Notes: a model not told the origin generated them from the sequence alone. Positions 37,752 through 47,988 are shown, counted from the stretch's first letter. The stretch is DNA of 64,000 nt from Prosthecobacter debontii (GCA_945861385.1 CAMAUI010000003.1:17842-81841), one strand, 5' to 3'. Numbers and translations are program-made.

Positions 37752-40700
37752 CTAAACCCCCGTCCTTTTCAACTGCCGCCCCAGCACGAAGCGGAGAACC
37801 ACGAGCAGCACGAAGGACGAAGAGAGCAGCACGAAGCCATTGCGCAGATAGACCGACATCGTCCAACCGCCGCGATTTCCGCCGGGGGTGCCAGCGCCGC
37901 CTGAGAAAGAGTAAAAGTGGTGCTTCAGCGGGCTGAAAAAGACGTTGAGCTTGTAATTGCGGCGGTAGTCCTCCTGCTCCGCCTCGGCTTTCGCCACCAT
38001 GTCGGCGATCTTCTGGTTTTCGTAGAGCTGGCTCGCCGTCACCGTGGTGGTGCGGGATTTGAAGTCGCCCTTCGTCGGCGCCGCCCCGGCGATGATTTCG
38101 TCAATGCGCGCAAGTCGCCGGTCAATCTCGCTCGAACTTCCCACCGCCAGCCCCCCGAGCTGCGCCATCGTGTCCTTAAGGTCAGCGAGCCGCTCATCCT
38201 CCGCCTCCGTCAGCGCCGCCTTTGCGGCGAGGGCTTCGATCATCTCCTGGAGCACAGACTGCCGCGACGCGAGCGGGTTCAGCTTCGCCTGTGCGACGAC
38301 CAGCGCCTCGTAGCTGTAGTGCGTCGCAACGAAGCGGCTGATGATCGGCACACGCAGTTTCTTGTCCGTCTCCATGTCGCTCCGCTCGCGCTTGTTCTCA
38401 AACCATCGCTGGAATGAATAGAGCAGGTCGGGATCGCGGTTCATTTCCTCGTACTTGATCAGCGCACCGCCAAAGATGAGCTGCGGGATGAGGATGAGCG
38501 GGACAAGCATCGCGCCGGTCTTCGAGTTCGGCACCAGCGCGGAAACCAGCAGCCCCAGCGCGATTCCGCTGACCGCCGTGAGGAACGTCCACAGGAAGTA
38601 ACTGAAGAACATCCCGCGCACCTCCAGGATGTAGTTCCCGACAAGCACGAAGAGCGCACACTGGAGCGCGGAGAACACACAGAGCGTGAGGAATTTTGCC
38701 GTCACGTAGTAGCCGATGCGGACGTTGAGATTCCGTTCCCGCTGGAGGACGACACGGTCGCGGATCACATCCTCCACACTGTTCATCAGCGCGAGGAAAA
38801 GCGCCACGAGCAGCGCGATGAAGATGTATGTGGGGACGTGGAAGGCGGACGCGAAAACATACGGGCGGTCGGCGTCGTCCGTGAAATACAGCGCCCAGCC
38901 CACCACGAGGGCGAGCACGGGTGGCGCAAGCACCGTGACGAAGAGGCTCGCGAGATTGCGCAGCTTCGAGAGGAATGCACGGCGGAGCAGAGTGGTGAAT
39001 TGCAGCCACTCCTCCCGCGGCCGCGGCTTGCCGGCGCTCTTTGTCCGGTCGCGCAGGCTGCTGGCTGTCGTCAGATTCGGTCTCGGGACATCCACCGCAC
39101 TCGGCGGCCCCGCAAAGCTCACGCTGCTCAACTGCGTTCCCTGCGACGTGCGCAGGATGGAGCTGTAGGATTCCCCCTTCCCTCGCCGCCCCGCCAGCGA
39201 ATGCATCTCCTGTGTGAGCCGGTGCGTCTCGAAACGATCCCTCCAGAAATCCGGTGAAAACCTCCGCGCGGGAACGAGCTGGCCGTTGCCGGATTCCTCG
39301 ACGATCACATCCCCGCTGAGGTCGTGCAGCGGCGTCTCCAGGATATCGAAGCAAAACTCCGGGCTCCCGCCGACGGATGCGACCGCATCCAGCGTGAGCG
39401 CCTTTTCCTCAGCCGCCGCTTCCGCAAAATAGCGGAGCATCTCGCTCGGCTTGCCGTGGAAGACGAGTTTTCCCCCGCGGTCGAGCAGCACCGCCTTCGT
39501 GAACATCTGGAACAGGCGCGCGCTCGGCTGATGGATGACGACGAACACGATCTTGTTGTGCGCGAGGCCGCGGATGATCTCGATGACATGCTCGCTGTCC
39601 TTCGAGCTGAGCCCGCTCGTCGGTTCGTCAAAAAGGAACACATCCGCGCTGGAGATCATGTCCAGGCCGATGTTCAGGCGCTTTCGCTCACCGCCGGAGA
39701 GTGTCTTCTGTTCCGCGGAACCGACGATCACGTCGCGCCGATCCGCGAGGCCCAGCTCGATGAGCCGGCTGTCCACGCGGCGCTCGCGGTCATTCCTGCC
39801 GAGGTGCGGCGAGCGGATCGCGGCCGCATACCGGAGGTTCTCCTCCACGGTGAGATGATCGTCGAATGCGTCATCCTGCGGGACGAACGCAATGAACCGC
39901 TTCAGCTCGTCGAGGTTCTCGTAGAGCGGCTGGCCATTCATCAGCACCTCGCCGCGCGAGGGCGGAAGCCGGCCCGCGATCGCACGGAGCAGCGTGCTCT
40001 TTCCCGAGCCGCTCCCGCCCATCACGCACACGATGTCCCCGCGTGTGAGGGTGAAGCTGATCCCGTCGAGCGCCGTCACGCCTCCGCCGAAGTGGCACGT
40101 GAGGTCGCGCAGTTCGAGGCGGGAGATGATGTTGCGCTCCTCCTCGATGATCCGCTCGGCGAAACAGCAGCGCAGCCCCTGCCCCGCGTCTATCCGAATA
40201 AAGTCATCGTCCTTGAGATCCAGCGATCCGCCGGACGGCACGACGGCCTCGCCCACGGAGACCGGACGATCCGCGGCAAGCACTTCGAGTTTTCCGGAGC
40301 GGTTGTTGTAGTCGCAGAGAATTCGCAGGAGGACTTCGCCCGAGGTTCCCGGCGAGAGCAGGATGTCCTCCGTCTCGAGCAGGCCCGGGTTGTTGGAAAC
40401 AAGGTAGCTGCTTTTGTGGCTCTTGAGCTGGAACCGGACGCCGAGCACACGCGCACGGCGGCGCAGGTCGGCCAGCGACAGCTCCGCATCACCGTGGAAA
40501 ATGATCTGATCGTCGAGCGTCGCATTGAGCAGCGTGCCCGCGCGGAGCAACACCCCGTTGAGCCTCGCATTCACATTCTTGAGCACCCGCACCTGCACCT
40601 TCAGCCCGAAGCGCACCTCGATGATGCTGTCGCGCCCGCGCACCCGCGAAATCTCCACTTCGTCGTCCTTGTTGATCTCCACGTAAACCTGCGTGGCGAA

Positions 40701-41498
40701 GACGCCCTTCTTCGCGTTGAAGTAGTACGCGATGTCCTGGAACGTCAGCACCTGCTCATCCAGCACCACCCGCTGGCCGGCGAAGATGCGGCAGAAGGAA
40801 CCCGGCGCGAGCGGCCGGCCGCGCACATACACAGGATCCTCGGAGTTGTTCTTCAGCAGGATCAGCTCATGGTAACGGAACGCGAGCAGCCTTTCGTTGC
40901 CGTGCAGACTCTTGATCCACACATCGCAGGTCTGGTCCTGGCCGAATGTGAGCACCTCCAGCGGCGTCCCGCCTTCTCGAAAAAGATCATGATCCGATTT
41001 CTCCCCGGCGCTGAGCAAATGGACGATCTCGATCGCCTGCGCGGCAATCCCAAGCCGCTCGGTGAACGCATAGAACGCCTTCATCTGCTCCGAATTTTTC
41101 CCGGCGCGCGAGATCAGGTCGTAGAGCTGCACGCCAAGCATGACCTTTTTTTCCGGCGGCAGCTCGCGCGCAAGCTGCGCCGCCATTGCATCCAGATCCT
41201 GCTGCTGCCCGAGCGCCTCGCGAAACCGGCCCCGGATTTCCGAATACACCGTCTCCGGAAACTCGTGCCGGAGCAGCCCCAGCGCGGAATCCAGCTCATC
41301 CTCCACAAGTTCGCCGTCGAATTTCGAGAAGCCCGCAAGCACGCGGATCAGCGAGGGCAGGAGGTTCGCCTCCTCGACAGGGCGCGACTTTCCCAAAAGC
41401 CGGCGCCACCCACGGAAGACCGAGCGATGGACGCGCCGGAAAGCGGGGCCGACCTTGTCGCGGAAGAATGAAACTTTGTTAGCAGCGGTGCTGGACAT
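37752..41498 (-). CDS. multidomain ABC transporter: TerB-like + FHA-like N-terminus, ABCG-type ATPase, ABC-2 membrane domain
   Basis: LIRVLAGFSKFDGELVEDELDSALGLLRHEFPE (TerB-like); CVMGGSGSGKSTLLRAIAGRLPPS, KTLSGGERKRLNIGLDMISSADVFLFDEPTSGLSSKDSEHVI, C-terminal TM domain. Confidence 0.9.
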   Translation of the reverse strand: MSSTAANKVSFFRDKVGPAFRRVHRSVFRGWRRLLGKSRPVEEANLLPSLIRVLAGFSKFDGELVEDELDSALGLLRHEFPETVYSEIRGRFREALGQQQDLDAMAAQLARELPPEKKVMLGVQLYDLISRAGKNSEQMKAFYAFTERLGIAAQAIEIVHLLSAGEKSDHDLFREGGTPLEVLTFGQDQTCDVWIKSLHGNERLLAFRYHELILLKNNSEDPVYVRGRPLAPGSFCRIFAGQRVVLDEQVLTFQDIAYYFNAKKGVFATQVYVEINKDDEVEISRVRGRDSIIEVRFGLKVQVRVLKNVNARLNGVLLRAGTLLNATLDDQIIFHGDAELSLADLRRRARVLGVRFQLKSHKSSYLVSNNPGLLETEDILLSPGTSGEVLLRILCDYNNRSGKLEVLAADRPVSVGEAVVPSGGSLDLKDDDFIRIDAGQGLRCCFAERIIEEERNIISRLELRDLTCHFGGGVTALDGISFTLTRGDIVCVMGGSGSGKSTLLRAIAGRLPPSRGEVLMNGQPLYENLDELKRFIAFVPQDDAFDDHLTVEENLRYAAAIRSPHLGRNDRERRVDSRLIELGLADRRDVIVGSAEQKTLSGGERKRLNIGLDMISSADVFLFDEPTSGLSSKDSEHVIEIIRGLAHNKIVFVVIHQPSARLFQMFTKAVLLDRGGKLVFHGKPSEMLRYFAEAAAEEKALTLDAVASVGGSPEFCFDILETPLHDLSGDVIVEESGNGQLVPARRFSPDFWRDRFETHRLTQEMHSLAGRRGKGESYSSILRTSQGTQLSSVSFAGPPSAVDVPRPNLTTASSLRDRTKSAGKPRPREEWLQFTTLLRRAFLSKLRNLASLFVTVLAPPVLALVVGWALYFTDDADRPYVFASAFHVPTYIFIALLVALFLALMNSVEDVIRDRVVLQRERNLNVRIGYYVTAKFLTLCVFSALQCALFVLVGNYILEVRGMFFSYFLWTFLTAVSGIALGLLVSALVPNSKTGAMLVPLILIPQLIFGGALIKYEEMNRDPDLLYSFQRWFENKRERSDMETDKKLRVPIISRFVATHYSYEALVVAQAKLNPLASRQSVLQEMIEALAAKAALTEAEDERLADLKDTMAQLGGLAVGSSSEIDRRLARIDEIIAGAAPTKGDFKSRTTTVTASQLYENQKIADMVAKAEAEQEDYRRNYKLNVFFSPLKHHFYSFSGGAGTPGGNRGGWTMSVYLRNGFVLLSSSFVLLVVLRFVLGRQLKRTGV

Positions 41499-41581
41499 CA
41501 AAACCGGACCGCTCGGCGCGGTCGCACTTGAGCCTTAGCACCCGGCGATGCCGCCTGTCCACGCCGGAGCCGGGCCTTGGC

Positions 41582-41769
41582 CGGAACGATGCAATTGTGG
41601 GAGCGCTGCGAAGCGGAACACAGGCTTCCAGCCTGTGCGGCCAGTGGGCTTCCAGCCCGCTGACCCATCCACCGAAGGGTGCGGACGCCGCAGGCATGAT
41701 GCCTGCCCACCGCACAGGCTGGAAGCCTGTGTTCCGGACGGATCGCGCCGCACCAACTGCATCGTGCCG
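41582..41769. repeat. palindromic structured element
   Basis: GCGGAACACAGGCTTCCAGCCTGTGCGG vs CCGCACAGGCTGGAAGCCTGTGTTCCGG inverted; outer arms AACGATGCAATTG / CAACTGCATCGT; internal hairpins GGGCTTCCAGCCC and GCAGGCATGATGCCTGC. Confidence 0.92.
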
Positions 41770-41771
41770 GC

Positions 41772-41966
41772 TCAATCCTGCCGCACGGCATTGCGCGCAT
41801 CCCTGGCGTCCTTGAAAACATACGGCGGCTTCGCCCAGCCACGCGGCGCAGGAGTGGGAGCAGCCGCCTGCGGAAGCGGATCGCTCTCGCGAAAAAACTT
41901 CACCGCCGTGCCGGCGAGCAGCGCGACGAGAATGAAAACGACAAGCTTGACCTCGTCCCGTGTCAT
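41772..41966 (-). CDS. small single-TM hypothetical protein
   Basis: [37 protein letters not shown]. Confidence 0.55.
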   Translation of the reverse strand: MTRDEVKLVVFILVALLAGTAVKFFRESDPLPQAAAPTPAPRGWAKPPYVFKDARDARNAVRQD

Positions 41967-42325
41967 TCCCGCCGGCCCCCCGGTTCACCAGTCACTTTTT
42001 CAAAGCGGAACCGCGACCGGATGTTCGCGCCAAAATAACGCCCCTTGCTCTCCGCCGCCATCAGCGCCGCGAAGATCTCGCGCGGCACATCGAAATAGCG
42101 ATACACCCCGCCGTGGAGAAACTCCACCTCCAGCACGCGCCCCCTCGCATCGTAGCCGATGCTCGCGAGGTTCGATGACTTGACCGGCACCCGCCTGGCC
42201 TCCGGCTCCGCCGCGACACCAGCAGCGGCCGCCATGACCACGAACAGGAACGCGCGTCGCGAGACACGCAGGGAGTATTCCGCACCAGCGAACATGCGCG
42301 GAATGATGCCCCGCATGGATTGCAT
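41963..42325 (-). CDS. KTSC domain-containing protein
   Basis: [66 protein letters not shown]. Confidence 0.8.
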   Translation of the reverse strand: MQSMRGIIPRMFAGAEYSLRVSRRAFLFVVMAAAAGVAAEPEARRVPVKSSNLASIGYDARGRVLEVEFLHGGVYRYFDVPREIFAALMAAESKGRYFGANIRSRFRFEKVTGEPGGRRE

Positions 42326-42420
42326 GGCGAGACGTTTTTCCGCCCCTCTCCGGCTGTGGAGATTCCCCTTCCCCGGCACGCGATCCGCCCATAGGCTTCA
42401 TTCCTGTTTTTCAAACACCC

Positions 42421-43380
42421 ATGACCACACAACTCGACCAACTCAAACAACTCACCAAGGTCGTCGCCGACACCGGCGACTTCGAGACGATGCGCGCCTA
42501 CAAGCCGCAGGACGCCACGACCAATCCCTCGCTCATCCTCGCCGCCGCCTCGAAGCCCGAGTACGCGCACCTCGTCGAAAAGGCCGTCGCCGACCGCAAG
42601 GGCAGCGGCTTCAGCGGCGCGAAGCGCGTGGACGACGTGATGGATCACATCCTCGTCAATTTCGGACTCGAAATCCTCAAGATCGTCCCCGGCCGCGTAA
42701 GCACCGAGACAGATGCGCGGCTGTCATTTGATCGCGACGGCACCATCGCGAAAGCACGCCAGCTCATCGCCATCTACGAAGCGAACGGCATCAGCCGCGA
42801 CCGCGTGCTCATCAAAATCGCCAGCACATGGGAGGGCATCAAAGCCGCCGAGGTCGTCGCGAAGGAAGGCATCCACTGCAACCTCACGCTCCTCTTTTCA
42901 CTCGCACAGGCCATCGCGTGCGCAGAGGGCGGCATCCAGCTCATCTCGCCGTTCGTCGGGCGCATCCTGGATTGGTTCAAGGCCAGCACGAAGAAAGACT
43001 ACGCGCCCGCTGAGGATCCCGGCGTCGTCTCCGTCACGCAGATCTACAACTACTACAAAAAGTTCGGCTACGCGACGGAGGTCATGGGCGCGAGCTTCCG
43101 CAACAAGGGCGAGATCACCGAACTGGCCGGCTGCGACCTGCTCACCATCAGCCCCGCGCTGCTCGGCGAACTCGCCGCCAGCACCGAGCCGCTCACCCGC
43201 AAGCTCGACGCCTCGAAAGCCGCCGGCATGGCCATGGAAAAAATCGCGCTCGACGAAAAAACCTTCCGCTACCTCGTGAACGACGACGCAATGGCGACCG
43301 AGAAGACCGCCGAGGGCATCCGCAAGTTCGCCGCGGACATCGTGAAACTCGAGACGCTCGTCGCATCGAAGCTCGGCTGA
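42421..43380 (+). CDS. tal: transaldolase
   Basis: [40 protein letters not shown]...[44 protein letters not shown]. Confidence 0.97.
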   Translation: MTTQLDQLKQLTKVVADTGDFETMRAYKPQDATTNPSLILAAASKPEYAHLVEKAVADRKGSGFSGAKRVDDVMDHILVNFGLEILKIVPGRVSTETDARLSFDRDGTIAKARQLIAIYEANGISRDRVLIKIASTWEGIKAAEVVAKEGIHCNLTLLFSLAQAIACAEGGIQLISPFVGRILDWFKASTKKDYAPAEDPGVVSVTQIYNYYKKFGYATEVMGASFRNKGEITELAGCDLLTISPALLGELAASTEPLTRKLDASKAAGMAMEKIALDEKTFRYLVNDDAMATEKTAEGIRKFAADIVKLETLVASKLG

Positions 43381-43449
43381 TTCACAACGCGCCCGCCGGC
43401 ATCGGAAAGCCTGCTCGACCGCGAACCGCTGCGGAATAAGTTCACCGCC

Positions 43450-44976
43450 ATGCCGGAAGGCGACAAAGAACTCATCGCGCAGTGCAAGGCCGCCGCCGGA
43501 TTCCTCGAGGCGATCGCGGCAGACCGGAAGCTGCTCCTCGACCTTCCCATCGGGGATCGTGGACGCCTCATCAAGGCCGCCGGCGAAGTTTATTGCCCGG
43601 ATGTGAGCGAGCGCAGCGGCCTGCTCCGGGAGCGCAACCGCGAGCACAAGGACAGGAAGATCAAGCGTGACAATGCCGTGCTCAACGAGACGGGGATTCG
43701 CAAACTGCGGAGCAAACCGGTGTTCATCACGCCAAACTGCCTGCCGCCAGCGGATATCGAGCAACCGGAGGCATGCGCGGATCCCAAGGAAGTGCTCGAA
43801 CCGCAGAATTGCTACGTCTGCAAGCGCGACTATTCGCAGCTCCACCATTTTTACGACCAGCTCTGCCCCGCGTGCGCGGAACTGAATTTCCGGAAGCGGA
43901 CCGAGACCGCAGACCTGCGCGGGCGCGTCGCGCTGCTGACCGGCGGGCGTGTGAAGATCGGCTACCAGGCGGGCATCAAGCTGCTTCGCTGCGGCGCGAG
44001 ATTGATCGTCACGACGCGCTTCCCGCGCGACTCCGCGGCACGATACGCGCGCGAGCCGGATTTCGCGGACTGGAGCACCCGGCTGGAAATCTTCGGTCTC
44101 GATCTCCGCCACACGCCGAGCGTCGAAGCCTTCTGCCAGCACCTCATCGCCACCCACGAGCGGCTGGATTTCATCATCAACAACGCATGCCAGACCGTCC
44201 GCCGTCCGCCGGACTATTACCGCCACATGATGGAGCTGGAGAAATCATCGTTCAGCAACCTCGCGCCCGAAGTGCAGGGGCTCCTCGGCGCTTACGAGGG
44301 GCTGCGGGGCTGCCATTTGCTGCCGGAGGGAGCGGCACCGCTTGCCGTGCCGGCGGACACGACCGCCGGGCTGACGCACGCCGCGGAACTTTCGCAGGCC
44401 GCGCTCCTGCCGGAAGACATCAGCGCGCAAAATCATCTCTTCCCGCAGGGGCGACTCGACCAGGATCTGCAACAGGTGGATTTGCGCGGGCGCAATTCAT
44501 GGCGGCTGCTGCTTTCGGAGGTTTCCTCCGTCGAGCTTCTCGAGACGCAGCTCGTGAACGCCGTCGCGCCATTCATCCTCAACGCACGGCTCAAAGCCCT
44601 CATGCTGCGCACGCCGGAACGCGACAAGCATATCGTGAATGTCTCGGCGGTGGAGGGTCAGTTTTACCGGAAGTTCAAGACGACACGGCATCCCCACACG
44701 AACATGGCGAAGGCCGCGCTCAACATGATGACGCGCACCTCCGCCGCGGAATTCCACGCCGACGGCATCCACATGAACAGCGTGGATACCGGCTGGGTCA
44801 CGGACGAGGATCCCGTGCAGATCGCCGAACGAAAAAAGGCGGACCATCGCTTTCATCCGCCGCTGGACATCGTGGACGGCGCGGCGCGGATCGTTGACCC
44901 CATCATTGCGGGCTTCAACTCGGGCGTCCACGTGTGGGGGAAATTCCTGAAAGACTACGCGCCGACGGACTGGTAG
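43450..44976 (+). CDS. SDR-family oxidoreductase with N-terminal Cys-rich (zinc-ribbon-like) extension
   Basis: [30 protein letters not shown] then [37 protein letters not shown]...[23 protein letters not shown]. Confidence 0.8.
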   Translation: MPEGDKELIAQCKAAAGFLEAIAADRKLLLDLPIGDRGRLIKAAGEVYCPDVSERSGLLRERNREHKDRKIKRDNAVLNETGIRKLRSKPVFITPNCLPPADIEQPEACADPKEVLEPQNCYVCKRDYSQLHHFYDQLCPACAELNFRKRTETADLRGRVALLTGGRVKIGYQAGIKLLRCGARLIVTTRFPRDSAARYAREPDFADWSTRLEIFGLDLRHTPSVEAFCQHLIATHERLDFIINNACQTVRRPPDYYRHMMELEKSSFSNLAPEVQGLLGAYEGLRGCHLLPEGAAPLAVPADTTAGLTHAAELSQAALLPEDISAQNHLFPQGRLDQDLQQVDLRGRNSWRLLLSEVSSVELLETQLVNAVAPFILNARLKALMLRTPERDKHIVNVSAVEGQFYRKFKTTRHPHTNMAKAALNMMTRTSAAEFHADGIHMNSVDTGWVTDEDPVQIAERKKADHRFHPPLDIVDGAARIVDPIIAGFNSGVHVWGKFLKDYAPTDW

Positions 44977-44983
44977 CCACGCG

Positions 44984-45566
44984 CATGGTTCATGACTGAT
45001 CATTGACCGAGTCATGGAGGGGGTTGTCATGAGATTGTCAGCACGAAGTGAATCGTTCATTCGAAACGGGGCGCCGGTCTTCCCACGATCACTCCGCCTC
45101 CACCCAGATGCTCTCCGAGTGCCCGCCGAACTCCGGCGCGTACATGCACTGGAGGTTCGCGAAGCCCGTCTGGTAACGCCCGCGATGCACGATGCGCGTG
45201 GTGTATTCGAAGACGTAATTTCCCTTCGGCAGATACTCGAAAAAGAAGTGGCTCGCCGTGTCCCGTGTCGTCTCGTAGTAGCCGAGGCCGTCCTGGAATT
45301 TGAATTGCGAGAGCACGTTCACCGGCTCGGTGCCGCTCCCCCGATGGTCTTTCAAATGCACGTATTCCATGTCGCGATCCACCCGCACGATGATGCGGAC
45401 GACCAGCTCGTCGCCCACTTTCACCGGGCCTTTCACGGCTTCGAGCACGGGGCCTTTCTTCGTGAGCTGGCGGGTGAAAAGCGTCTTGGTGATCTTCAGT
45501 CCCGACGCGTCGGGATACGCGGTCACCTTGCTCATGTCCTCGAGTTACTGCCAGTGGACGCTGCCC
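44984..45566. repeat. direct repeat copy 1 (alpha-2-macroglobulin 3' end plus flank)
   Basis: CATGGTTCATGACTGATCATTGACCGAGTCATGGAG... near-identical to 47416-47988. Confidence 0.9.
45089..45535 (-). pseudogene. alpha-2-macroglobulin C-terminal fragment
   Basis: KTLFTRQLTKKGPVLEAVKGPVKVGDELVVRIIVRVDRDMEYVHLKDHRGSGTEPVNVLSQFKFQDGLGYYETTRDTASHFFFEYLPKGNYVFEYTTRIVHRGRYQTGFANLQCMYAPEFGGHSESIWVEAE, near-identical to the C-terminus of the 47514-53540 protein. Confidence 0.92.
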
Positions 45567-46242
45567 GTGCGCCGTTTGCCTCCGCTGCTGTGTTCCCTCG
45601 AACATAATCCCGTATAGCTCGATACCTGCCTCCGGTTGTTGAACAGCGACCAGTCTCCGACCAAAGGTCAGCGGCCCGACTCCGCGCGGAATCTTCTTAT
45701 GCCGCCCGGCCTCCTGGATGGCTCCAGTCAATTTCACTTCGCGCGCTTCCACGGACACGATCACGGCCGTGTTCACTTCCAGTCACTCCACCACCCATCC
45801 GGGCGCTTGCGCCTTAATGCGAACCCACGCCTTTCCCTTCCACCACCGCCCGGTGACGTGAATGTTGTGCATCGCCAGCAGGCTTCGGCCCATCGCCGCC
45901 AGTCGCTGCCGCTCACGCACCAGTTGCTGGCGCTGCCGGCTCATGGCCCGTTCGCGCTCCTCCTCCTCGCTGGGCACGCGCACGATGCTGAACGCCTTCT
46001 TGTTACCCCGCACGTAGCGGTCCAGTCGCTGGCACAACGCCAGCGCATCGAGTCGGTCGTTTTTTAACCCCCTTGCCTCGATCATCCCAATCCTGGGGCT
46101 GCACGACGAAGTTGGTCACGCCCATCGCTGCAAGCCGGCGATGCAAATGATACCCAAACGGCCCTGCCTCGTAACAAGTATAGACCTGCCCGGCCAGCTT
46201 CTGCTGCCGGGCGACAAAGAGCAGCAGCTCCTCAAAGGTCAT
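45555..46242 (-). pseudogene. decayed IS110-family transposase remnant
   Basis: VYTCYEAGPFGYHLHRRLAAMGVTNFVVQPQDWDDRGKGVK | NDRLDALALCQRLDRYVRGNKKAFSIVRVPSEEEERERAMSRQRQQLVRERQRLAAMGRSLLAMHN | ...RGVGPLTF | VGDWSLFNNRRQVSSYTGLCSREHSSGGKRRTGSVH spread over frames and an in-frame TGA. Confidence 0.88.
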
Positions 46243-46607
46243 CTTCTCGCAGTCGCCGAAATCGTGCGGGCCACCGATGGCTGGAGCAGGCTGGCATCCA
46301 CCTTGGCCCGCATGCCCTTTTGCAACCGCTCAAGGCTGCCTGCGTTCCCGTTGATATAGACCTTCGTATTGGCGTCGGTTTTGTAGGTCTTCGAACCGAG
46401 CGTGATGGAACTGCCGGAGACACTCGATATGGCGGGTTTCGCGCTGGCGTTGATCTTCTTGCCCTTCATGTAGGTCACGGTTGAACCGCCAAAGCCAAAG
46501 CCGGAGGACGTTCCGCACCGCCCGTTTGGGCAGGCGGCCGAGGCTGTATGGGCTGCGAGCAGGGAGAGAGTGAAGATTGAGATGGGGAGGATTGATTGGA
46601 TTGTCAT
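46239..46607 (-). CDS. small secreted hypothetical protein
   Basis: [99 protein letters not shown]. Confidence 0.6.
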   Translation of the reverse strand: MTIQSILPISIFTLSLLAAHTASAACPNGRCGTSSGFGFGGSTVTYMKGKKINASAKPAISSVSGSSITLGSKTYKTDANTKVYINGNAGSLERLQKGMRAKVDASLLQPSVARTISATARR

Positions 46608-46760
46608 GCCGTCACCCTTATGGCCGCTCGACTGGCGGTCAACGCCTTATTTCAATTGCTCGCCTCTGCCGGCATTGGCCTTCGCGAGGCCGTCGCCCGC
46701 GCTGACCGCGGCGCACTTTCCACTTCCACTTTCCACGCTCCGCCAGTCCATGTGCACCCT

Positions 46761-47000
46761 ATGAAATCACTCGCACCCCTCGTGGCTGTCGTCATGGGCA
46801 GCAAGTCGGACTGGGAGACGATGCGTTGCGCCGTGGAGATTCTGGAGAAATTCCACATCCCGCACGAGAAACGGATCGTCTCCGCACATCGCACGCCGGC
46901 GCTGCTCACGGAGTTTGCCACCGGCGCGGCGGCGCGCGGGTTGCAGGTCATCATCGCCGGGGCGGGCGGGGCGGCGCATCTGCCGGGGATGATCGCGTCG
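46761..47000 (+). pseudogene. purE: 5' fragment of 5-(carboxyamino)imidazole ribonucleotide mutase, truncated after MIAS
   Basis: [80 protein letters not shown], then non-homologous sequence. Confidence 0.88.
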
Positions 47001-47425
47001 CGAATGGCGACTGCCTCGTCCAGTTTGGTGGCGCGGGTGTATCCGTCCTGCAGCTCCTTGAGGGCTGCGGCCACCTGCACGCGCAATTCACGGATTTTGC
47101 CGTGCGCCTCCTTCCACACAGTTGCCTTCCCGGAGTTGAAGTGAATGAGGATTTTCTGCGTCTCAGCCACCAAACGTTCTTTCTCACCCGCATCGCCGCC
47201 GTGACCGTTCGGGATATCGGCGGTATTTTTTTCCGATAGATCGAGTCGCTGGCGGAGCGATTCCACCTCCCTGCGCAGTTGCAGGACCTCAGCGGTGAGG
47301 GCGGCATGGGATGGTGATTCCTGCGGCTTTGCCTGCTCTTCCGCAGCCGGGGAGGACGGATGCAATACGAGGCCGATGCAGATCATTGATGCAATAAGCA
47401 CGGAGCGGAGATGGACATGGTTCAT
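46991..47425 (-). pseudogene. 5' part of a secreted coiled-coil protein gene, fused tail-to-tail with truncated purE
   Basis: MNHVHLRSVLIASMICIGLVLHPSSPAAEEQAKPQ...LQLRREVESLRQRLDLSEKN...[25 protein letters not shown] then reads antisense to purE. Confidence 0.65.
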
Positions 47426-47988
47426 GACTGATCATTGACCGAGTCATGGAGAGGTTTGTCATGAGATTGTCAGCACGATGTGAATCGGTCACTCGAAACT
47501 GGGGTCGCCGTCCTCACTCCGCCTCCACCCAAATGCTCTCCGAGTGCCCGCCGAACTCCGGCGCGTACATGCACTGGAGGTTCGCGAAGCCCGTCTGGTA
47601 ACGCCCGCGATGGACGATGCGCGTGGTGTATTCGAAGACGTAATTCCCCTTCGGCAGATACTCGAAAAAGAAGTGGCTCGCCGTGTCGCGCGTCGTCTCG
47701 TAGTAGCCGAGGCCGTCCTGGAATTTGAATTGCGAGAGCACGTTCACCGGCTCGGTGCCGCTCCCGCGATGGTCTTTCAAATGCACGTATTCCATGTCGC
47801 GATCCACCCGCACCACGATGCGCACGACCAGCTCGTCGCCGACTTTCACCGGGGCTTTCACGGCTTCGAGCACGGGGCCTTTCTTCGTGAGCTGGCGGGT
47901 GAAAAGCGTCTTCGTGACCTTCAGCGGCGTGCCTTCGTAGGCGGTCACTTTCGCCATGTCCTCGAGGTACTGCCAGTGGACGCTGCCC
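47416..47988. repeat. direct repeat copy 2 (alpha-2-macroglobulin 3' end plus flank)
   Basis: CATGGTTCATGACTGATCATTGACCGAGTCATGGAG... near-identical to 44984-45566. Confidence 0.9.

Noticed and set aside
39324-41471. 715-aa ORF antisense to the ABC transporter (similarly 51306-53615 and 4325-6613)
   Set aside because: Arg/Glu/His-rich antisense frame with no family signature; the opposite strand has clear conserved genes.
47514-47988. Suspected duplication of a whole alpha-2-macroglobulin gene
   Set aside because: Only the C-terminal ~150 residues and 3' flank are repeated at 45 kb; the rest of the copy is absent.
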